Shown in pieces: positions 1 through 6,998 of a DNA stretch of 14,294 nt. Position numbers and translations under genes: made by a program. Position 1 is the stretch's first letter. Every line of letters begins with the position of its first letter. Source of the stretch: Sulfuriflexus sp032250955 (GTDB lineage Bacteria > Pseudomonadota > Gammaproteobacteria > AKS1); the NCBI RefSeq assembly GCF_032250955.1, contig NZ_JAVVES010000063.1:1-14294 (forward strand), written 5' to 3'. Under the pieces are notes generated by a model. The model searched no databases and had not been told where the DNA came from. It worked only from the letters and a program-made list of their open reading frames with translations.

Positions 1-171
1 TCACCTTGGCGGACTGGATCTTTATCCTGATGGTGTTATACGGTAAATCTTACCCACCACATCTGGGGAAGAGCCAAATATTAAGGTATTTGTGCTGTTA
101 TTCCGAAAGATTCAGCAAACAATCTTTTCGATAATGGGCCACTGCCTTACGGTGTAGGAGTTAATAGTCCC

Positions 172-942
172 GTGCATGCAAATATATTGTTTGAAAATGA
201 TGATCATATGGTTCTCACCTTTACTGATCTGGTCAAAGGTGAAGGCATTCAATCCAATCAGATGGTGATTATCCATGAAGGCCACTCCGCGATCTTTGAT
301 CCCGGTGGCGACCTGACCTATATGCCGTTGAGTATGGCCATAACCAAATATGTGAAAGTCAAGGATATCGAATATGTCATCGCTACTCATCAGGATCCGG
401 ATATTGTGTCGTCTTTGGATAAGTGGTTAATATACAGCGAGGCAAAAATCGTTATCTCCCAGCTTTGGGAACGCTTTATCCCGCACCTGATACCTGGCTA
501 TATGAAAGAGAAGGCTGAGGGTCGCATGATAGCCATCCCCGATCAGGGCATGAATATCCCCATGGGGCATTCCATAATCAAGGCTATCCCCGCCCACTTT
601 TTGCATTCAGTGGGCAACTTTCATTTCTATGATCCCATTAGCAAGATTCTTTTCTCGGGTGACGTGGGCGCCTCACTGGTGGATTCGGAGCCCGAACAGC
701 CGGTGCGGGATTTTGAAAAACACGTGAAAAAAATGCTGGGCTTTCACCAACGTTATATGGTGTCAAACAAAGTCTGCCGACTATGGGTAAATATGATACG
801 TGAAATGGATGTGGAAATGATCGTTCCCCAACATGGCCGTCCCTTCAAGGGCAATGAGATGGTCGATAGGTTCCTGGACTGGTTTGAAACCCTGGAGTGC
901 GGCATTGACCGTGTCAACCAACAATATTATACGGCGCCATAA
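172..942 (+). CDS. ODP-type diiron MBL-fold protein (flavodiiron-like, no flavodoxin domain)
   Basis: A 256-residue protein with the metallo-beta-lactamase fold used by flavodiiron proteins and by ODP, the oxygen-binding diiron protein described in spirochaete chemotaxis. Visible candidate metal ligands are H73, D75 and D77 in ATHQDPD, H142 and H145 in PAHFLHS, D164 in FSGDVG and H221 in PQHG. The HxDxD pattern in place of HxExDH is the ODP-like variant. There is no flavodoxin or rubredoxin domain and no signal peptide, so it is probably cytoplasmic and binds O2 or a related small molecule. The GTG at 172 is chosen because the residues after it match the usual family N-terminus; a GGAG at 157-160 sits 11 bases upstream, which is long. 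No chemotaxis gene is visible nearby. The gene is more AT-rich than the block downstream and ends in its own terminator. Family call is good; the oxygen-sensing role is transferred from relatives. Confidence 0.85.
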   Translation: MHANILFENDDHMVLTFTDLVKGEGIQSNQMVIIHEGHSAIFDPGGDLTYMPLSMAITKYVKVKDIEYVIATHQDPDIVSSLDKWLIYSEAKIVISQLWERFIPHLIPGYMKEKAEGRMIAIPDQGMNIPMGHSIIKAIPAHFLHSVGNFHFYDPISKILFSGDVGASLVDSEPEQPVRDFEKHVKKMLGFHQRYMVSNKVCRLWVNMIREMDVEMIVPQHGRPFKGNEMVDRFLDWFETLECGIDRVNQQYYTAP

Positions 943-973
943 GGAATAAGCACCTTCCAAACAACAGCGACAG

Positions 974-1004
974 GGGCATATAGGAGCATTTATATGCCCT
1001 TTTT
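974..1004 (+). terminator. Rho-independent terminator of the ODP gene
   Basis: A perfect 9-bp stem (GGGCATATA at 974-982, TATATGCCC at 991-999) with an 8-base loop is followed directly by five T residues. It starts 31 bases after the ODP stop codon, so it should end that transcript as a single-gene unit. Confidence 0.85.
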
Positions 1005-1068
1005 ATTGACACAAATTTTTGAAAATAAAGTCAGTCCGAACCTATGATTTATATGACCCTATGGTTCA

Positions 1069-1088
1069 CAAGTTGCACCAGTAACTTG
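1069..1088. repeat. Short inverted repeat (8-bp arms, 4-base loop)
   Basis: CAAGTTGC at 1069-1076 pairs with GTAACTTG at 1081-1088 through seven Watson-Crick pairs and one G-T pair, around ACCA. No T-tract follows, so it is not a typical intrinsic terminator. It could be a protein-binding site or a chance palindrome. Confidence 0.35.
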
Positions 1089-1151
1089 AATCCGCGTTTT
1101 TTTATTTTTATGTTATGGAGAATTAATGAAATTCTATCGGGCGGCTATTCG

Positions 1152-1213
1152 TCATTCGAGTAGCATCGAAATCTGACTCAACACGACCTGTGCAGGTTCT
1201 CGAATGAGTGTTG
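1152..1213. repeat. Nested inverted repeat with pseudoknot potential
   Basis: TCATTCGAG at 1152-1160 is the exact reverse complement of CTCGAATGA at 1199-1207. Inside the 38-base loop, ACCTG at 1186-1190 and CAGGT at 1193-1197 form a second arm pair. CAACAC at 1179-1184 in the loop is complementary to GTGTTG at 1208-1213 just outside the stem, an arrangement that would allow a pseudoknot. No known RNA family is recognised and each short pairing could arise by chance. Confidence 0.3.
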
Positions 1214-1510
1214 CTCCTCACCATATACTGTTCATTAAGAAATGCAGCCGGGGCCTTCGGAACCTTATCGGCCGAGTTCACGGTTTGACCGAACGGCCTG
1301 GAGTGCTCGTCGGAAACAGGTTTCGATAGTATCAAAATGCCGCTACCCGTTCTTGCACAGTCTCGTTCTGGCGTACCAGTTCAAACACAGTATTGACCAG
1401 TAAACAGCTGCGCCTGGCTTAATGAAAGAAAAGGGCACTGAAATACCAGGGGGGCATGATAGCCGGTATCTTTCCGTATAACGTCTTCTCATCCATCGAT
1501 TTAACCTGGG

Positions 1511-1545
1511 GGTCTGTCGGATTCAGGATGAAAGTCCGACAGACC
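1511..1545. repeat. Perfect 11-bp hairpin, candidate interspersed palindromic element
   Basis: GGTCTGTCGGA at 1511-1521 is matched exactly by TCCGACAGACC at 1535-1545 around a 13-base loop. A T-G and a T-A pair could extend the stem inward by two. No T-tract follows on either side, so it does not look like a terminator. A GC-rich perfect hairpin in an intergenic gap resembles REP-like or miniature palindromic elements that recur in bacterial genomes; copy number cannot be seen from one window. Confidence 0.6.
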
Positions 1546-1616
1546 GCAGCAAACCCACTGATAGATTGAGGAAGAGCCTGGTTTCTTTTTAGACGGTTAA
1601 GACTGGTCCCGGGATT

Positions 1617-3197
1617 ATGAAACGTTATGCCATCTACCTCATGGTAGCCCTGTTCATCGTGCTGGTTCTCGGCGTGTGGTTCTGGCTGAGCGGGGAAAGG
1701 ATGCCCACAGGCACAGCACCATCATCTAGCGGCACGACGGGCGACTATCCCCATGGCTCGGCTATTGACTGGGCAGGCGCGCGAACAGGGGCGGCGCCAG
1801 AAGCGAGCCCTGTTCGTCTATTTCCATGGAGAGTGGTGTAGCTGGTGTCGCCAGTACCAGGCGGAAACGCTTGAACAACCAGAAACGGTGGCCGCCATCG
1901 AGAGAGATTTCGTGCCTGTGTTGGTAAATGTGGATCAGCGCCGTGATCTTTTTACGCGGCTGGGAGGGCGGGGGCTGCCCTTTACCGTGTTGATGGATGC
2001 ATCGGGCGAACCGCTGGCACGTTTTACCGGCCATGTGAGCCCGGCGGACCTTCAGGCGTTACTGGCAGAGACGGCCACGCAAATCACCACCGCCGCTGCC
2101 GTGCCGAGAGGGCTGGAAGGGTTACTGGATGCGGACCCGGAACAGTTTCTGGCATTCCTGGAGGAGACCTACAATCCCACGCAGAAGCGTCTCAGCGGTG
2201 CCTCGATAGTGGGAACCTTGAGTAAACGGCCGCAGCCCATGACCTATCGGTTACTGCTCTACGAGCCGGAATGGTCGGAGCGCATCCCTGGCATGCTGGA
2301 TGTTCTGCGGGAGGATTTGTACGATCCGGTGGACGGCGGGTTTTTCTTTTTTTATGACCAGATAATCCCAATCCTGCAACCGGAGTGGAGACGTCCAAGG
2401 TACTGGGACTCAATGCCCAGCTCATCTGGTTATTTGCCGATGCCTATGCGCTGTTGGGACGTGAATCAGATGCCCGGGTGATACGCAAGTCGCTTGATTA
2501 TCTTGAGACCCATCTGTGGGAGGCGGAGCATCGGTCATTCTGGGGCAGCCAATACTCGGATGCCGACTATTATGCGACTCCCCCGGCTGAACGCGTAAAG
2601 CGCCCACCGCCCTGGGTGGAACGGGTGCAATATGCTCATGTCAGCGGCCAGGCGATTATTGCCCTGATACGGGCTGCCAAGGCTTTGGAAGAACCTCGCT
2701 ATCTGCAGTGGGCGGCTATTGCCCTGGCAGGGCTGGATGAAAATCTGGGGCACCCCGATGGGGGCTATTACCATTTCCGTCCGGAAGGCGGTGAAGCGCA
2801 ACTGGCGGGTTATTTGCCCGCCCAGGTCTGGCCGGCGGCCGCATGGTGGATGTATTACGCAAACAGTGGCGATGAACAAGCAGCGCGGCATGGTGCCCGC
2901 TTGCTGGAACATGTCGCAACGTATTATAGCGAGGAGCTGGGAGGTTTTGCCGAGCGTCTGGATCCGGCGCTGGAACCCTGGACCGAGTCGCACACCCACG
3001 GCATACTTGCCTGGTTGCTCACGGGACCAGCCCGGTCCTCCGGGGTGCCAGATGATGTTTTGCCCCCGACACGCCGCGCACAATGGATGAAAGAGGCCTT
3101 GGGTCAGCTGCAGCTGATCAGCGGCGGTGATCCGGATGATATGGCGCTGGGAATGATGGCCGCCCGCCGCTGGCGAGCGGCGGATGGGGTTCCTTAG
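1617..3197 (+). pseudogene. Frameshifted membrane-anchored thioredoxin-like / (alpha/alpha) barrel protein (YyaL/DUF255-like)
   Basis: One gene of about 525 codons read in three pieces: 1617-1841, 1753-2481 and 2385-3197. Piece 1 gives a signal-anchor segment (residues 5-24) and a linker ending near GSAIDW. Piece 2 gives a thioredoxin-like domain with a WCSWC motif, its cysteines near residues 74 and 77 of the joined protein. Piece 3 gives an alpha-helical repeat domain of the six-hairpin type (SKVLGLNAQLIWLFADAYAL, then HVSGQAIIALIRAAKAL). Dropping one G from GGG at 1771-1773 joins pieces 1 and 2 as IDWQAREQGRR. Adding one C at 2358-2359 joins pieces 2 and 3 as YDPDNPNPATGVETSK. The slips are +1 and -1 and cancel. 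Protein similarity is good on both sides of each, so decay is recent or these are assembly errors. The intact product would face the periplasm and probably handle disulfides. The start has no clear ribosome-binding site. Confidence 0.75.
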
Positions 3198-3297
3198 CGT
3201 GGAGCTGTCAGCAGAAAAAATGAAAAAAGGCGCGCCCGGCTGAGCCACCCCGCAGCATGCATTTATCCCTGAATGGAGGACGGGCTTCGAGAAAGGT

Positions 3298-3987
3298 TCA
3301 GGCGTCCTTTTTTGTCTCTTCCTGATGCTCTACCGGCAGTCCCTCCGCCAGCCACTCCGGGTAGCCGTCTTCCAGGCGCCGCGCCTTGAGACCCTTTTCA
3401 CGCAGGCGGGCGACCGCGTCGAAGGCCAGCACACAGTGGGGGCCGCGGCAGTAGGCGACGATTTCCTGACCCTTGCCAAGTTCTTCGAGTCGCTGTTCCA
3501 GTTCCGATATTGGAATATTGACGGCACCGGGTACATGACCGGCGGCGTATTCCTCGGCGGGGCGTACGTCCAGCACCGTCACCAGCCCGTCGCGGACACG
3601 AGACAGTAATTCCGCGCGCGGTATCGGCTCCAGGCTATCCTTGACGGTCAGGTAGGTGTTGACGAGGCGCTCCACATCCGCGACGTGGCGTTCGGCGACA
3701 ACGCGTAAGGCATCCAGTAACCTAATTACATCGTCGCCGCTCAGGCGGTAATAAACCTTCAGCCCTTGCTTGCGTGTGGCGACCAGACCGGCCTGGCGGA
3801 GCTGCTGCAAATGCTGGGAGGTATTGGCCATGGTTAGGCCTGCCACCTTGCTGAGTTCGTCTACGCTGCGTTCGCCCTGGGCAATAAATTCCAGTAATTC
3901 CAGACGGTTACCGCTAGCCAGGGCCTTGCCCACGCGGGCGAATTGATTAAAAAGATCGTGTTTGAAATTTGTGGTTGACATTGTCAT
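3298..3987 (-). CDS. ArsR/SmtB-family regulator fused to C-terminal rhodanese domain
   Basis: From the ATG at 3987 the product has 229 residues. The N-terminal half is an ArsR-type winged helix: helix-turn-helix around VDELSKVAGLTMANTSQHLQ, wing VATRKQGLKVYYRL. The C-terminal half is a rhodanese domain (VTVLDVRPAEEYAAGHVPGA) with active-site loop CRGPHC. The only two cysteines in the whole protein are in that loop (about residues 180 and 185), and the classical ArsR metal-binding cysteines are absent. This suggests sensing by the rhodanese module, for example of persulfide or arsenite; that is inference. The frame could start at a TTG at 4011, but the candidate -10 at 3998-4003 and the operator would then lie in coding sequence, so ATG 3987 or 3981 is preferred. 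Neither has a clear ribosome-binding site and the message may be nearly leaderless. It is divergent from the 4104 operon, which it probably regulates along with itself. Confidence 0.88.
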   Translation of the reverse strand: MTMSTTNFKHDLFNQFARVGKALASGNRLELLEFIAQGERSVDELSKVAGLTMANTSQHLQQLRQAGLVATRKQGLKVYYRLSGDDVIRLLDALRVVAERHVADVERLVNTYLTVKDSLEPIPRAELLSRVRDGLVTVLDVRPAEEYAAGHVPGAVNIPISELEQRLEELGKGQEIVAYCRGPHCVLAFDAVARLREKGLKARRLEDGYPEWLAEGLPVEHQEETKKDA

Positions 3988-3997
3988 GGATTCTACT

Positions 3998-4003
3998 AGT
4001 ATA
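3998..4003 (-). promoter_or_regulatory. Candidate -10 box for the ArsR-rhodanese gene
   Basis: On the minus strand this reads TATACT, one base from the sigma-70 consensus TATAAT. It places transcription start only a few bases before the ATG at 3987. No good -35 hexamer stands 17 bases upstream; the palindrome at 4010-4029 covers that space, as expected for autorepression. Confidence 0.4.
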
Positions 4004-4009
4004 GTATTC

Positions 4010-4029
4010 AACTAATCACTTGATTAATT
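4010..4029. promoter_or_regulatory. Palindromic candidate operator in the divergent promoter region
   Basis: AACTAATCA at 4010-4018 and TGATTAATT at 4021-4029 form 9-bp arms around CT with one mismatched pair; the inner 14 bases (4013-4026) are a perfect inverted repeat. AT-rich short-spaced palindromes overlapping promoters are typical of ArsR/SmtB operators. It lies between the regulator and the operon it faces. Two 7-mers, AGTATAG and GTATTCA, occur on both flanks in swapped order (3998-4010 and 4037-4049). Confidence 0.6.
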
Positions 4030-4050
4030 AAGGCATGTATTCAGTATAGC
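4020..4050 (+). promoter_or_regulatory. Candidate promoter for the seven-gene operon
   Basis: TTGATT at 4020-4025 and TATAGC at 4045-4050 resemble -35 and -10 hexamers, though the 19-base spacing is longer than ideal. The -35 lies inside the palindrome, so binding there would block transcription. It stands 54 bases before the first start codon. Confidence 0.35.
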
Positions 4051-4103
4051 ATGACACTGCAGAGCCGCAACGCGCCTGCGTCAATGAACAACGAGGTGAG
4101 AGA

Positions 4104-4967
4104 ATGGACATCAATGAGTTTGTAGCAACCAATGAAGTGGTCATCCGCATGGGGTTCTTTTTCGGCGTTCTCGGGCTCATGGCCTTGTGGGAGTACGTTG
4201 CGCCGAGGCGCACCCTGACCGTGTCGAAGACCGTGCGCTGGGCGAATAACCTGGGCCTGGTGTTCTTCAATAGTTTTTTGCTGCGCGTGATTTTCCCGGC
4301 CGCGGCCGTGGGCGTGGCGGCCTTCGCCGGCGCCCAGGGCTGGGGGATTTTCAATTATTATGAGATCCCTTTCTGGGTGGCGGTAGTGGTATCCGTGGTG
4401 GCCATGGACTTCATCATCTACCTGCAGCATGTCATGGTGCACGCGGTGCCGGCCCTGTGGCGTCTGCATCGTATGCATCACGCCGATCTGGACTTTGATG
4501 TCACCACCGGCGCCCGCTTTCATCCCCTCGAGATCATTCTTTCGATGCTGATCAAGTTCGCCACCATCGTTGTGCTCGGTCCGCCGGTCATTGCGGTAGT
4601 GATCTTCGAGATAGCGCTCAATGCCACGGCCATGTTTAACCACAGTAATGTACGTATGCCCCTCGGCCTGGACAGGGTGTTACGCTGGTTTGTGGTCACG
4701 CCGGACATGCATCGCGTGCATCACTCGGTGGAAGACGACGAGGCCAATAGCAACTTTGGCTTTAGTCTGCCCTGGTGGGATCGCTTGCTGGGCACCTACC
4801 ACGATCAACCGCGTGCCGGCCATGAAGGCATGACTATCGGCATTCACAAATATCGAACCACCAGACAGGTATCCTGGTTGCCCGGTATGTTGCTGCTACC
4901 CTTCATAGGCAAAATCAGTGGCTATACCATCAATCGTCGTCAATGGGGTGATGATAATGAAGGGTAA
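4104..4967 (+). CDS. Sterol desaturase / fatty acid hydroxylase superfamily membrane protein
   Basis: A 287-residue integral membrane protein with several hydrophobic segments (roughly 13-30, 47-78, 88-108, 145-172). It has the histidine boxes of membrane diiron oxygenases: H109-H113 in QHVMVH, H122/H125/H126 in LHRMHH, further histidines at 140 and 180, and H203/H206/H207 in HRVHH. Such enzymes use O2 to hydroxylate or desaturate lipid-like substrates in the membrane; the substrate cannot be read from sequence. A strong ribosome-binding site (GAGGTG, 4093-4098) stands five bases before the ATG. It is first in the operon, directly after the candidate operator, and its last 11 bases overlap the next gene. 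The family is secure. A link to arsenic or sulfur lipids is only suggested by context. Confidence 0.9.
   Translation: MDINEFVATNEVVIRMGFFFGVLGLMALWEYVAPRRTLTVSKTVRWANNLGLVFFNSFLLRVIFPAAAVGVAAFAGAQGWGIFNYYEIPFWVAVVVSVVAMDFIIYLQHVMVHAVPALWRLHRMHHADLDFDVTTGARFHPLEIILSMLIKFATIVVLGPPVIAVVIFEIALNATAMFNHSNVRMPLGLDRVLRWFVVTPDMHRVHHSVEDDEANSNFGFSLPWWDRLLGTYHDQPRAGHEGMTIGIHKYRTTRQVSWLPGMLLLPFIGKISGYTINRRQWGDDNEG
4945..4950 (+). promoter_or_regulatory. Ribosome-binding site deciding the VTT-rhodanese start
   Basis: GGGGTG lies six bases before the ATG at 4957, inside the end of the upstream gene. The earlier in-frame ATG at 4951 would have no spacing and the GTG at 4918 has no comparable site. Confidence 0.6.
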
Positions 4968-5919
4968 GTTATTCAGGTATGCCTTGTTGCTCATGGTGAT
5001 CGTCGGGATCACGCTGGCGGTCATCTACCGTGACCTCTTCGATGCGGCGGCATTGGAACAGTGGGTGGATGAGGCCGGTGCCGCCGGTCCGGTGCTGTTT
5101 ATGCTCGTCTATGCGCTCGGCACGGTGTTTTTTCTGCCGGGTTCGGTGCTCACCCTGGCGGGCGGCGCGATCTTCGGACCGGTACTGGGAACGTTCTATA
5201 ACCTGACTGGCGCGACCCTCGGCGCAACACTGGCGTTTCTGATTGCGCGCTACCTGGCCGCCGGCTGGGTGGAACGCAAGACCGGCGGTCGCCTGAAACA
5301 ACTGAAAGAGGGTGTGGAGGGCGAGGGCTGGCGCTTCGTCGCCTTTGTGCGCCTGGTGCCACTGTTCCCCTTCAACCTGTTGAACTATGCCCTGGGCCTG
5401 ACGCGTATCAAACTGTCGCATTACATCATTGCCTCGTATCTGTGCATGCTGCCCGGTGCCATTGCCTATACCTATCTCGGTTATGCCGGCCGCGAGGCCG
5501 TTGCCGGCGGTGAAGGTCTGATCCAGAAAATCATGCTGGCGCTGGCCTTGCTGGCCGTGGTCGGTTTCCTGCCTGGTCTTATCGGGCGTCTGCGGCGCGG
5601 GCCGATGATGACAGTCGAAAGCCTGAAACAAAGACTGGATGACCATGCAGATATTCTGGTGCTCGATGTGCGCAGCACGGACGAGTTTATCGGCGAGCAG
5701 GGGCATATCACGAACGCAGTCAATATCCCTCTCGAGGAACTGGCGAGCCGGCTTGACGAACTTTCCGACAGGCTGGAGCACCCGATTGCTATTGTTTGCC
5801 GCACCGACCGGCGCTCGGCGAAGGCGGCGTTATTGCTGGCGAAAAAGGGTTTTGCCGATGTGCATGTGGTCAAGGGCGGCATGACTGACTGGAACCGGAA
5901 GGCATACCCGGTCGAGTGA
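4957..5919 (+). CDS. VTT (TVP38/TMEM64, DedA-like) membrane protein fused to rhodanese
   Basis: A 320-residue two-domain protein. Residues 1-210 hold an N-terminal membrane helix and the VTT/SNARE-associated domain, with hallmarks FLPGSVLTLAGGAIFGP (59-75) and RLVPLFPFNLLNYALGL (132-148). Residues 218-320 are a rhodanese domain (LVLDVRSTDEF) with catalytic C281 in CRTDRRS. VTT proteins are linked to lipid scrambling and transport; the rhodanese should lie in the cytoplasm and carry a persulfide or bind a soft oxyanion. The ATG at 4957 is chosen over the GTG at 4918 and ATG at 4951 because GGGGTG at 4945-4950 is well spaced only for it. It overlaps the upstream gene by 11 bases, implying translational coupling. 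In some other bacteria VTT proteins are fused directly to FAD disulfide oxidoreductases like the one encoded at 8338, which supports a joint function. Confidence 0.9.
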   Translation: MKGKLFRYALLLMVIVGITLAVIYRDLFDAAALEQWVDEAGAAGPVLFMLVYALGTVFFLPGSVLTLAGGAIFGPVLGTFYNLTGATLGATLAFLIARYLAAGWVERKTGGRLKQLKEGVEGEGWRFVAFVRLVPLFPFNLLNYALGLTRIKLSHYIIASYLCMLPGAIAYTYLGYAGREAVAGGEGLIQKIMLALALLAVVGFLPGLIGRLRRGPMMTVESLKQRLDDHADILVLDVRSTDEFIGEQGHITNAVNIPLEELASRLDELSDRLEHPIAIVCRTDRRSAKAALLLAKKGFADVHVVKGGMTDWNRKAYPVE

Positions 5920-5977
5920 ATCAGCTCGCCTATGAGAAATACTGGTTATTCACGATAGAGTTATAAGGAGAAGTGCG

Positions 5978-6904
5978 ATGTTACGACGTGTAGTATTTAT
6001 GTTGGCTATGCTGGTGGCCACATTCGGAACCGGTCCGCTGGTTGCGGCTGAGCTTGAAGTGCAAAAGGTCAGCGATGATGTTTATGCCCTCGTCGGTGCT
6101 ATCAGCCAGCGTGATGCGGAGAATCTTGGCAACAACGCCACCTTCGGACTGGTGGTGACAAAGGAAGGCGCGGTCTTGATCGATGCCGGCGGCAGCTACA
6201 AAGGGGCGCAACAGATCCACCGTGCGATCAAAAGCATTACCGACAAGCCGGTAAAGATTGTTATCAATACGGGTGGACAGGATCACCGCTGGCTGGGTAA
6301 CGATTATTTCAGGCAGCAGGGCGCGCGCATTATTGCCAGCAAGGCCGCTGTGGCGGATCAGAAAAAACGCGTTAACGATCAGTTGAGCACCCTGGACAGA
6401 CTGGTAGGTGAGCAAGGCATGGCGAGGACACAACCGGCCTATGCCGATGAAACCTTCGATGCCCGGCATGAACTAACCCTTGGGGGAACACAGTTCCAGT
6501 TACACCATCCCGGCATGGCTCATACACCGGGCGATACCTATGTATGGCTGCCGGAGAAGAAGGTCGTGTTCAGTGGGGATATCGTTTATGTGGAGCGGAT
6601 CCTGTCGGTCAGTTCGGTATCCAAATCAAAAAGCTGGGTCGAGGCCTTCGAGGCCATGGCCGCCCTGCAACCCAAATACGTGGTGCCCGGTCACGGTCAC
6701 GCCACCGATCTCGAACGGGCACGGGCCGACACATACGATTATCTCGTTACCCTGCGAGAGGGGGCCGCGGCCCTCATAGAGAACGGCATGGGCCTCGAAT
6801 CGGTAAATATGATCAATCAATCAAAATTCAGTTATCTCCAGTTTTTTGATGATCTCAAGGGACCCAACGCGCACGCTGTCTATCGCGAGATGGAGTGGGA
6901 ATAA
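5978..6904 (+). CDS. Exported MBL-fold metallohydrolase with altered zinc motif
   Basis: A 308-residue protein with a signal peptide (MLRRVV, hydrophobic to about 20, likely cleavage after LVAA at 24), so periplasmic. The metallo-beta-lactamase fold is clear: LIDAGG (68-72), AHTPGD (181-186), FSGD (198-201), GHGH (238-241). The normal HxHxDH motif is replaced by TGGQDH (98-103), so the first two Zn1 histidines are missing while D102, H103, H182, D201 and H239 remain. It may bind a single metal at the second site or have a different chemistry. Relatives include exported MBL proteins found with sulfur-oxidation and quinoprotein genes, but I cannot name a subfamily. AAGGAG at 5965-5970 is seven bases before the ATG. 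The gap to the gene upstream is 58 bases without a clear promoter or terminator. Confidence 0.85.
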   Translation: MLRRVVFMLAMLVATFGTGPLVAAELEVQKVSDDVYALVGAISQRDAENLGNNATFGLVVTKEGAVLIDAGGSYKGAQQIHRAIKSITDKPVKIVINTGGQDHRWLGNDYFRQQGARIIASKAAVADQKKRVNDQLSTLDRLVGEQGMARTQPAYADETFDARHELTLGGTQFQLHHPGMAHTPGDTYVWLPEKKVVFSGDIVYVERILSVSSVSKSKSWVEAFEAMAALQPKYVVPGHGHATDLERARADTYDYLVTLREGAAALIENGMGLESVNMINQSKFSYLQFFDDLKGPNAHAVYREMEWE

Positions 6905-6998
6905 GCCGCGTGAACGAATCGCCGGGCATCAGTAGTGTTTGGCTATATTTCCGGCAAACCGTGCCGTCACGGACAGGTGCGATACACGGGGTGGAGTC

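Larger units (their letters stand above)
943..1616. other. Intergenic region with inverted repeats, no convincing gene
   Basis: After the terminator this 674-base stretch holds no ORF that I recognise. The longest is a 70-codon minus-strand frame at 1123-1335 with no familiar motif. It carries several inverted repeats: 1069-1088 (8-bp arms with one G-T pair, loop ACCA), 1152-1207 (9-bp arms with an inner hairpin) and 1511-1545 (perfect 11-bp arms). A TTGACA at 1006-1011 has no well-spaced -10 partner. A 16-codon ATG frame at 1126 follows GGAG at 1117-1120, but nothing else supports it. The stretch could be regulatory, a decayed gene or a landing site for small repeats. Confidence 0.5.

Noticed and set aside
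2..46. A 14-residue open frame from the left edge ending in TAA (HLGGLDLYPDGVIR)
   Set aside because: It could be the end of an upstream gene, but it is too short to identify and open frames of this length are expected by chance.
1123..1335. 70-codon minus-strand frame in the left intergenic gap
   Set aside because: No known motif or good ribosome-binding site is seen, and it runs across the inverted repeats.
3215..3245. Possible terminator of the ArsR-rhodanese gene: GC-rich GGCGCGCC next to A-runs (T-runs on the minus strand)
   Set aside because: The palindrome leaves no room for a loop and no alternative stem longer than about three pairs was found, so only the T-tract fits.
4041..4643. 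200-codon minus-strand frame opposite the sterol desaturase gene
   Set aside because: It is rich in His, Arg and Gln as expected for the antisense of a membrane-protein gene, and the plus frame has clear histidine boxes and a ribosome-binding site.
6959..6972. CCGTG-CCGT-CACGG hairpin in the gap before the cytochrome gene
   Set aside because: Five base pairs without a T-tract are too few to call a terminator or operator.
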